Shown here in pieces: positions 29,193-35,737 of a stretch of DNA of 35,737 nucleotides. Numbering within the stretch: position 1 is the first letter of the stretch; each line of letters begins with the position of its first letter. Source of the stretch: a virus; IMG/VR virus record IMGVR_UViG_3300042883_000694, positions 1 through 35,737 of that record; one strand, 5' to 3'. The translations under genes and the position numbers were made by a program. The notes below the pieces were generated by a model. It was not told where the DNA came from, did no database searches, and saw nothing but the letters and a program-made list of their open reading frames with translations.

Positions 29193-31169
29193 TTATAAAG
29201 CATATCCTATTAAATGTGACCATTGTGTTACCGTTGCTAATGCACTTGCTCCGTTTGTTCTAATTGATTGACACGCTAATAAAGTTGTTGCGTCTGGCAA
29301 GTCAGTTGAAAGTGTTCCTTGTGCTGTTATTCCTGTTTCTCTGTTTGTTATTCTATACTTTACCTCCGTTGTGTTAGTTTCATTGTATAAATCAAAAAAG
29401 TAAAAAGCATTTAACGAAGCTCCAACCGTTCTATTTGCGGGGAAATCACTACCCAAATCTATTTGACTTGCGACACCAGTTGCATCGTTGTAAAATATCT
29501 GTAAATTTAAATCACTTGCATCACTACCAACTCCTATGAAATTTATCAAACTTGAAACATCTACTAAATTGCTTATCGTACTTAATGAACTTGTAGGTAA
29601 CAACCCGTGAAATTGTTTAGCACCCGTCACATAAGAAGCGTCTTGAATACACCAACCAACCGAAAAGCTGAAACCTTGCCCAACTGAATACCTTAAAGAA
29701 GCAGTCCTAATACTAGCTTTTGACCCTGCGGTTGAACTTGTTGGAATTTGCGTTCTAATTGTACGTGTTAAATTGTTTGTATTTGTTATTGAAATTCCCG
29801 AAGCTGTACCACTTAATGCGGCTGTTGAAACGTTGCCCAATACTGAAAATGTAGCCGAACCATTATTGGCATAGTAACCTCCTGGAATGTCACTTGCCGA
29901 ATGTGAGGGAATAAACGAACCACCAACAACTGAAGGCTGTTTATTTTCCCAAAGTAAAGTTGAACTATTGTATTGAATTATGTCGTTATTTGCTAATGTG
30001 CCACTATCAATTTTAACATTATGCAACTCATCTAATTCATAACCATTATCTACTTTTACAAATATTGTTCCTTGCGTAATGTGTGCCGAAACTACATAAC
30101 CAATTATAATTAAATGATTCGGTGCTATTGGTTTAATATTGGTTAAATTACCAGCAGTTGTTGGACTTAAATAAACTATATCTCCATCTAGCCAAGTTTC
30201 ACTCTGTAAAGAACCCGTTGTATTAATACCTCTAACTAATCCACTTGTTGTTATAAAACCCTCTTGATTGTTTGCTATTGTTTCTGTAACAATTCCAATA
30301 GTTTCAGCACTTAACAAATCATTTGTCGCTTGTGCTAAGTCTACTTTCAATCTTTGACCTTGAGAACCCGTTACCCTTACTGCTTGGTAGTTTGCTTCTG
30401 ATAATGTTACATTTGTAGATGTTTTATTTACTACTCTTAAAACTTGCTCTTGACCAACTTGCAAAGTAACATTGCCACCTTTTAATTTTAAATCTAACGT
30501 TCCGTCAGTATCATTCCATACCATTGATCCAACCGTAGTTGGTATATCAGTAGGTGTATTATCAAATTCTAAGTTTCCTAACTGAACACCAAACTCACCC
30601 AAATTAATATCACTTGTCGCACCCGTATATGGTACTTTTGTAGTCCATTTAGTCGCATTCTCAAATGTCGAAGGAGTTAGATACTTATCTGTTAATGTTC
30701 CCGTGTTTACCTCGTTTTGCGTTGCCGTTGTTGGTGCATCTATATACTCCCAACTTGTACCGTTTGAGTAATAAAGTCCATTTGATTTATATGTCCCTAA
30801 AATTCTATAGCCTTGTGTACTTGAAACCCAATAGAAATCGTTTGAAACTAGTGTAGGATCTGGCAAACTTGCATAATTTGAAACAGTATTAATTACCGTT
30901 CCTGCCCCACTACCTCCTGAGGCTGGATTAAAACCCGTATTTTCCGCATACCAAAGTTCCCATGCAGAAACACTAGCGTAAGCCGTTCCATTTTCCTGAG
31001 TTAGTTCACTAAATGTCACATAATTTACACCCAAGTCATCTGAATAGATACTGTAAGTTTCATTTGATACGTTTGTTTTGGTAATCTTAACCTCATTTGC
31101 GTGGTCTTGTTTGATGTCACCACTTGCATTCACTAGATAAATGTAATTACCTTTTTTGTAGATTTTCAT
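29193..31169 (-). CDS. Tail fibre-like structural protein (658 aa)
   Basis: A 658-aa Thr/Ser/Asn-rich protein. It opens MKIYKKGNYIYLVNASGD, a head-proximal strand module, then a GGSGAG hinge (about 88). A central NLGEFGVQLGNLEF/solenoid region and a C-terminal strand-rich head (YNETNTTEVKYRITNRETG) follow. It lies between the tape measure block and the protease, apart from the second fibre at 22287-23804. This suggests a tail-side appendage or a virion-surface fibre. It overlaps the HTH gene by ATGA. Confidence 0.65.
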   Translation of the reverse strand: MKIYKKGNYIYLVNASGDIKQDHANEVKITKTNVSNETYSIYSDDLGVNYVTFSELTQENGTAYASVSAWELWYAENTGFNPASGGSGAGTVINTVSNYASLPDPTLVSNDFYWVSSTQGYRILGTYKSNGLYYSNGTSWEYIDAPTTATQNEVNTGTLTDKYLTPSTFENATKWTTKVPYTGATSDINLGEFGVQLGNLEFDNTPTDIPTTVGSMVWNDTDGTLDLKLKGGNVTLQVGQEQVLRVVNKTSTNVTLSEANYQAVRVTGSQGQRLKVDLAQATNDLLSAETIGIVTETIANNQEGFITTSGLVRGINTTGSLQSETWLDGDIVYLSPTTAGNLTNIKPIAPNHLIIIGYVVSAHITQGTIFVKVDNGYELDELHNVKIDSGTLANNDIIQYNSSTLLWENKQPSVVGGSFIPSHSASDIPGGYYANNGSATFSVLGNVSTAALSGTASGISITNTNNLTRTIRTQIPTSSTAGSKASIRTASLRYSVGQGFSFSVGWCIQDASYVTGAKQFHGLLPTSSLSTISNLVDVSSLINFIGVGSDASDLNLQIFYNDATGVASQIDLGSDFPANRTVGASLNAFYFFDLYNETNTTEVKYRITNRETGITAQGTLSTDLPDATTLLACQSIRTNGASALATVTQWSHLIGYAL

Positions 31170-31393
31170 TGTTCAAATCGTTTAATTATTCTGTATACTA
31201 TTCTTTCACTAACTCCAAAAACATCGGAAACATCTGTAATCGATTGAGTTTTTTTCACTCCTTTTTCCATTTGAAATTGATACGCTTTGTAAATTTTAAA
31301 CCAAGTTAGTACGTTTACCGATATAAGACCTGAACGTAATAAGTCATGAAGCTCTCCGCTATCATGTAATTTTTCGAGTAATTTTATAGACAT
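31166..31393 (-). CDS. Small HTH DNA-binding protein (75 aa)
   Basis: A 75-aa protein starting at MSIKLLEK (ATG 31393); the frame continues to a TTG at 31399. The C-terminus SITDVSDVFGVSERIVYRII is a clear helix-turn-helix resembling a transposase or Hin-like HTH. It sits in the structural operon right after the tape measure gene and overlaps the fibre-like gene by ATGA. It is the only obvious sequence-specific transcription-factor candidate in the genome apart from the small terminase. Confidence 0.7.
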   Translation of the reverse strand: MSIKLLEKLHDSGELHDLLRSGLISVNVLTWFKIYKAYQFQMEKGVKKTQSITDVSDVFGVSERIVYRIIKRFEQ

Positions 31394-31405
31394 ATTCAAA
31401 GTTAG

Positions 31406-34195
31406 TTAAAAATTCGCTCTATTTTCAACACTTGCCAAATTACCTTGAGCATCGTTTATATCCTGAACGATTACAACTGGTTTCGGCATCAATTCAATCA
31501 TTCTCAATAATTGGTTTTGTGCGTTTAATTGATTGTCTAAATTATTAGATATTGAACTAGCAACCGCCCCACCGTTGGCAAATTTAACCGCCCCACCATT
31601 AGCCATTAAAGGTACACCACCCGTAGCCATATTAATGTTAGATAATTGACTAATTAATGGAGTAGCTCTTTTGTTTAGAATAAAGAAACTTTCATCTTTT
31701 TCAACCTCTATTTGCGTACCGTCCTCAAAGTAACCTTTCGTTCCACCGTTTGCATGACTATTTCCACCGAATAAACCCCCTTTTGCAAATTTAGGAGTAG
31801 GTTGTGAAGCTATTAATCCAACTTGAACTGCTCCCAATACACCTGCTAAAATCGCTAGTGGTGGATTTTCCAAAGAAGCTGTAACACTTACTGCGGTGTT
31901 CATAATTGCCTTAATTATATTAGCTTGTTTTTCTTTTTCAAATGCTTCTTTTTTTAGTTTACTTTCAGTTGCTCTAAATGTAGCATCTAATTCAGACTTC
32001 TTACTTTTAAATTCAGCTTCAGTAATTAACCCAGCTTCTAGTTGAGCTTGTAATTGTTTTTGATTTTCATCATTTTTATTTTGTTCCGCTAATAACTCTT
32101 TAGCTAATCTATTTTGTGTTATTTGTGAAAGTGCATCCGTCAATTGAATGGCACTATTTAAAGCAATTTCAGTTGTTTTTTGAGCTTTTAATTGTGCTTC
32201 ACTTAGTCCTTGTTTAGTTTCTTCTTTATTACCTTCAGTTTTTATTTTTTGAATATCTAACTCTAATTGTTTTTGAATAGCTTGTTTTTGAGTTGCTGTA
32301 TATTTATCTAATCCAATTTCAATTTGTGCATTTTCAGTTAATATATCAATTTTTGTTTGTTGAAAATCTAAAAGAGCTTGTTTTTCATCTGCTGTATCTT
32401 TTGCTTTTAGATAATTTAATTCAGCATTTATTGATTTTATTTCATTTGTTGTTTTTCGTTCGTCCTCTATTTTTGCTTTATTAAATAATTCAGTATCTTT
32501 TATACTTTGTGCATCACGTACTTTTTTCTTATTTTCATAATCAGTATTAATTTTTTCTTTTTCTAGCGTATATTTTATATCAATTTCAGTTATTAATTGA
32601 GCGTTATTATCTGCTTCTTTTATTTCTTTATTATAATTATCTAATGTACGTGCTAAAGCATCTGCATTTGCTTCTTTATCTAAAGCGTCTAATTTAGTAT
32701 TTTTTTCTTTTTCAATATTAATTAGGTCTTGAGTGCTATTGGTAGATAATTCAGACATTGCACTATATGTAGCTTCAATTTCATCATATCTATTTTGATT
32801 TGATTTTTCTTCGTTTGATAATTGCAAATCTGCTAGTTTATAAAGAAAATCTAATTTCTTTTGTTCAGCATCAATTTCTTTTTGATCTGCAATTTGTTTA
32901 TCTGCTAATCGTTTATCACTTGCCGTTTTATTTTCTTGAGCAATTGCGTTATTATTTTCTAATATTAAATTCTTTCTTTTATCCTCATAAAGTTGGTTTT
33001 CATTTGTAAGCTCTAAATGACTTTTTTCAATGTCATCATATTGTTTTTTCAAATTATCCTTCCTTTCACCTTCTTCAATTCCTGCAATTGTATTTGCTAA
33101 ATTTCTTTTTAAAGTTTCTGAAGCTTTTATTTCAGCTAATTGGTTATTATTTGAATCTTTTAATAATTTCAATTTTAAATCTCCAATTTCCTTTGCACTT
33201 TTACCTTCTAATTCAGCTCTACGTATTTCTAGATCAGAGGTTTTTTCTAACCATTTTTGTCTTTCTTTTATACTTTCAATGTTTTTTTCTAATGATTTTG
33301 TGTGTTTTTCTTGAGCCTTAACCGCTTGTTCACTTGTATAGTCACTCCACATTTTTAAAGCACCAACAACACCAGCAATAACACCTACCATCAAAAACAT
33401 AGGATTCATTAAGATTGCTTTACCTAATGAAATCAAAGCACTACCCATGTTTTTTAAACCACCTAAAACCTCTTTAAATGACATTCCCTTAGAAATAACA
33501 GCCATTTGTTTCATTTTCTCCGAAACTCCAGCGAAATCTAAGTTCATTAAGTCATCCTTAACAAGTCCTAAGTTGTTAGATAGTTTCTCAAAGCCAGTAC
33601 CACCAGAAGAAGCTTTAACATTCTCGTTAACCTCTTTAATTTTATCGCCTAATTCCCCAGCTTTCTCGCTTGCTTGTTGGTATTCAACTGAACCAGCGTC
33701 TAATCCAACCATTTGAGATTTTAAAGCCTTTAATTCAGCTTTTAGACCTTGAATACCTTTGTCGTAGTTACCTACTTCACGTTGGTTATCTCCGTATGCT
33801 TTCTCTGATTTCTTTAAAGATTCATTTAAATCGTTTACTTCTTTATTAAGTTGCCTTCCACTTTCAGTATTTGCAATTTGATCAGCAGTTAAATTACGTA
33901 AAGCAACTTTGCCAGCACTTAAAATGTCCGCTTGTTCTTTTAACGTTAAATTTTGCTTATTACCTAACCTTTCATTTATTTCAATTGCTTTACTCGATTG
34001 ATTTAATATTGCATTTTGTGCCTTTATTTCAGCTCCCAACTTAGCATAAGCCAAAGCACCCTCTTTGGTAGTTTTGTCTAACTCCGATTGTCTTTTTTTA
34101 AGATCCAAAATCTTTGCCGAAGCTTCTTCACTATTCTTTTTTAAATCTCCGGTATCTAATTTGATACTCAATAATATTGTTTTGTCCTCGCTCAT
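31406..34195 (-). CDS. Tape measure protein (929 aa)
   Basis: The longest gene. It has long coiled-coil segments rich in K, E, Q and A (about 1-220 and 300-720), a hydrophobic helix at about 262-283 (MFLMVGVIAGVVGALKMW), a second near 770-800, and a Gly-rich C-terminus (KFAKGGLFGGNSHANGG). It sets siphovirus tail length; roughly 0.15 nm per residue predicts a tail of about 140 nm. It starts by ATGA overlap with the 665-aa tail-tip gene. Confidence 0.9.
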   Translation of the reverse strand: MSEDKTILLSIKLDTGDLKKNSEEASAKILDLKKRQSELDKTTKEGALAYAKLGAEIKAQNAILNQSSKAIEINERLGNKQNLTLKEQADILSAGKVALRNLTADQIANTESGRQLNKEVNDLNESLKKSEKAYGDNQREVGNYDKGIQGLKAELKALKSQMVGLDAGSVEYQQASEKAGELGDKIKEVNENVKASSGGTGFEKLSNNLGLVKDDLMNLDFAGVSEKMKQMAVISKGMSFKEVLGGLKNMGSALISLGKAILMNPMFLMVGVIAGVVGALKMWSDYTSEQAVKAQEKHTKSLEKNIESIKERQKWLEKTSDLEIRRAELEGKSAKEIGDLKLKLLKDSNNNQLAEIKASETLKRNLANTIAGIEEGERKDNLKKQYDDIEKSHLELTNENQLYEDKRKNLILENNNAIAQENKTASDKRLADKQIADQKEIDAEQKKLDFLYKLADLQLSNEEKSNQNRYDEIEATYSAMSELSTNSTQDLINIEKEKNTKLDALDKEANADALARTLDNYNKEIKEADNNAQLITEIDIKYTLEKEKINTDYENKKKVRDAQSIKDTELFNKAKIEDERKTTNEIKSINAELNYLKAKDTADEKQALLDFQQTKIDILTENAQIEIGLDKYTATQKQAIQKQLELDIQKIKTEGNKEETKQGLSEAQLKAQKTTEIALNSAIQLTDALSQITQNRLAKELLAEQNKNDENQKQLQAQLEAGLITEAEFKSKKSELDATFRATESKLKKEAFEKEKQANIIKAIMNTAVSVTASLENPPLAILAGVLGAVQVGLIASQPTPKFAKGGLFGGNSHANGGTKGYFEDGTQIEVEKDESFFILNKRATPLISQLSNINMATGGVPLMANGGAVKFANGGAVASSISNNLDNQLNAQNQLLRMIELMPKPVVIVQDINDAQGNLASVENRANF

Positions 34196-35737
34196 ATCTC
34201 AATTATTTCGCAACTTGTCAAGCCACCTTTGTAATTTTCTATTTTGTTAATGTAAAAGTAACCACTTATATTTAAATCAGGACGTTGTATTTGTATCGGT
34301 ATAGTGAAATCTAGATCACTTATATCAGTAACATCTAATTTAGCTACAATTTTTAACATTTTAGTGCTATTTAAAATTCCTTCTAAAGCAGAATAGTACT
34401 TAGGTACTAACTCACTAAATGGTTTAAAGTCACAAAATGGTATATTACTATTTTTAACCGTTGTTGTTGTACCATCTGTATAGTTAACGTTGAAATTAGT
34501 AGATTGTATTTTTAAATTTAACAGCCTCCAGTCACTTTTTAACCATTCGTTAGTACTATCTTTTAACCCATTAATGACTGGTATAATAAAGCCGTTATAT
34601 CTATTTCTTAAAACGGTAGATGGGTGAGCTAATTTAACAACTGTTTTTTCATTGTCTAAATTTTCATCTGTTAAATTAAAATAACTATCATATAAAGTGT
34701 CTGAATTCCATACTTTGTCATTATCTGGTTTGAATAAAAAATTATTTTTTTTAGCATAGTTTCCAAACTTAAATGCCATTGATTTATTAGGCTGTATTTT
34801 TTGACTCCAATCTTTTGCTATTGATTTATTTAAATTTACATCCTCAAATGAATTAAACGATATTGTTTTTGTAAAATTATCGGTTTGAATTATAATAGCT
34901 CTTAAATTTAAAATGTCTTTTAAAACATCTGAAACTTTCATCGTGAAAATATTAGTGAAATTTAAACTAGTATTAAATGCTATTTTTGGAGAAGGTGTAA
35001 ATTCTAAATAGTGAGGAAAAGTTGTTGTTATCGGAGTGCCTGAAAAATATCCAATTGGAAAGGTATTCGTTATTGAATATTCGTACAAATTGAATAAAGT
35101 AGATACGTTTTTTTGTTCTATTTCAGCCGTTATTTTAACCTTATAAATTCTCGTAGATGAAAATGTAAGTTCAGGAGTTTCAATGTCAACAGTTATCAAA
35201 TCTGAAATATTCTTGTTTTTCGCAAACGTATAAGGCCCAGACTTAATAGGCCCGTAAATAACATTATTTAAGTCATCAATTATTCTTAAATTCAAAAAAC
35301 AATTCTTTGTATTTTCATTTTTTTTTGTTTCCGTTGCAATCCATTTAATTTGATAATCTCCTGCAAATCTTAATTTTCCAACTTTACTTGTTATTGGTTT
35401 AAACACTCCCAATGCAAAATCTGGGTTATTAGTTTCATTTCTAAAAGTAGGAAAATAATCTACATAACCAATTGCAGTTCCTGAAGAAATTGCAGTTCCG
35501 CCAGTTGTTCCAAGTGTTGTTAAATTTTGACTACTTTTAACGGCATCACTTGAAGGAATACTAAATTCGTTTGGAGTTAATACCATATTTAAATGGTCTG
35601 GACTAGTCAAATAATTACCACTAAAATTATAACCTATTTTTTCACTTAAAAGATTAAACATTCCTTTAACATTCACACAAGGCAACATTTCTCTAACATC
35701 AATAGTGTCCGTTGTGAAGAAACTATCTATATCAGCT
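34192..35737 (-). CDS. Tail-tip/baseplate protein, C-terminal part (continues from 1-613)
   Basis: This is the remaining 515 codons of the 665-aa tail-tip protein, open to the window end. The first Met inside the segment (35688) is not the true start, because the frame runs on through the terminal repeat to the ATG at 613. It has many strand-prone segments, Phe/Asn-rich, and a C-terminus NISGYFYINKIENYKGGLTS. Just before the tape measure (ATGA overlap), it suits a tail-tip or baseplate hub. Around residues near 35577-35611 the window carries two alleles. Confidence 0.8.
   Translation of the reverse strand, partial: ADIDSFFTTDTIDVREMLPCVNVKGMFNLLSEKIGYNFSGNYLTSPDHLNMVLTPNEFSIPSSDAVKSSQNLTTLGTTGGTAISSGTAIGYVDYFPTFRNETNNPDFALGVFKPITSKVGKLRFAGDYQIKWIATETKKNENTKNCFLNLRIIDDLNNVIYGPIKSGPYTFAKNKNISDLITVDIETPELTFSSTRIYKVKITAEIEQKNVSTLFNLYEYSITNTFPIGYFSGTPITTTFPHYLEFTPSPKIAFNTSLNFTNIFTMKVSDVLKDILNLRAIIIQTDNFTKTISFNSFEDVNLNKSIAKDWSQKIQPNKSMAFKFGNYAKKNNFLFKPDNDKVWNSDTLYDSYFNLTDENLDNEKTVVKLAHPSTVLRNRYNGFIIPVINGLKDSTNEWLKSDWRLLNLKIQSTNFNVNYTDGTTTTVKNSNIPFCDFKPFSELVPKYYSALEGILNSTKMLKIVAKLDVTDISDLDFTIPIQIQRPDLNISGYFYINKIENYKGGLTSCEIIEI
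35612..35737. repeat. Terminal direct repeat, right copy (genome join)
   Basis: Identical over 126 bases to 36-161. Joining the copies gives a unit length of about 35,576 bp and restores one 665-aa gene. Confidence 0.95.

Overview
The window looks like the complete genome of a tailed phage (siphovirus type) of a Bacteroidota host, most likely a flavobacterium. The DNA is AT-rich, and every gene I can support lies on the minus strand. Gene starts lack Shine-Dalgarno sequences and sit in A/T-rich leaders. The recognisable promoters carry the Bacteroidota -7 element TAnnTTTG. One exported protein has a signal peptide ending in VFSQ, which is typical of flavobacterial secretion. The last 126 bases (35612-35737) repeat bases 36-161 exactly, and one open reading frame runs through that join. 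The molecule is therefore circular, or circularly permuted with headful packaging, with a unit length of about 35,576 bp. No integrase or CI-like repressor is visible, so a lytic lifestyle is the simplest reading.

In transcription order (right to left), the structural genes run across the window join. First come a ParB-like protein, an ABC-ATPase/acetyltransferase fusion and the small and large terminase subunits (6827 to 3736). A tail-assembly block follows (3739 to 613), then a 665-aa tail-tip protein that spans the join, and the tape measure (34195-31406). Next are a small HTH protein, a fibre-like protein, a ClpP-type prohead protease with a scaffold tail, the major capsid protein, a putative tail tube protein, the portal, a head-tail adaptor, two fibre or lectin-like proteins, and a lysis cassette of holin and M15 endolysin with an HNH homing endonuclease embedded in it (20528-19424). 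Having tail genes straight after the terminase, and the portal after the capsid protein, differs from the usual terminase-portal-protease-capsid order.

The non-structural half is divided by intrinsic terminators and repeated promoters. Terminator 19347-19381 is followed by promoter P1 (19291-19335), which drives a recombination operon: ERF annealing protein, a DUF3127 SSB-like protein and a PAPS-reductase-family protein. Terminator 16033-16072 is followed by promoter P2 (15976-16020), 36/45 identical to P1. P2 drives small accessory genes, an exported protein and a C5 cytosine methyltransferase, ending at terminator 12933-12962. A small lipoprotein and promoter P3 (12714-12737) precede the replication genes: SF2 helicase, AEP primase/VirE-type ATPase, then a 269-bp intergenic region with ten GGTAAC/GTTACC hexamers around an AT-rich core (a strong origin candidate). 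VRR-NUC nuclease, a DUF3310 protein and several very small genes with overlapping stops and starts follow, leading back to the ParB and terminase genes.

Several genes are shorter than 60 codons (29, 28, 32, 36, 37, 44, 53, 57 and 59 aa). They are supported mainly by ATGA or TAATG overlaps with neighbours, or by membrane-segment composition. The most interesting features are the origin-like iteron array, the ParB plus ABC-GNAT pair next to the terminase, the inverted-repeat-flanked membrane microprotein, the exported and lipoprotein genes, the possible nested scaffold start, and the polymorphic genome join.
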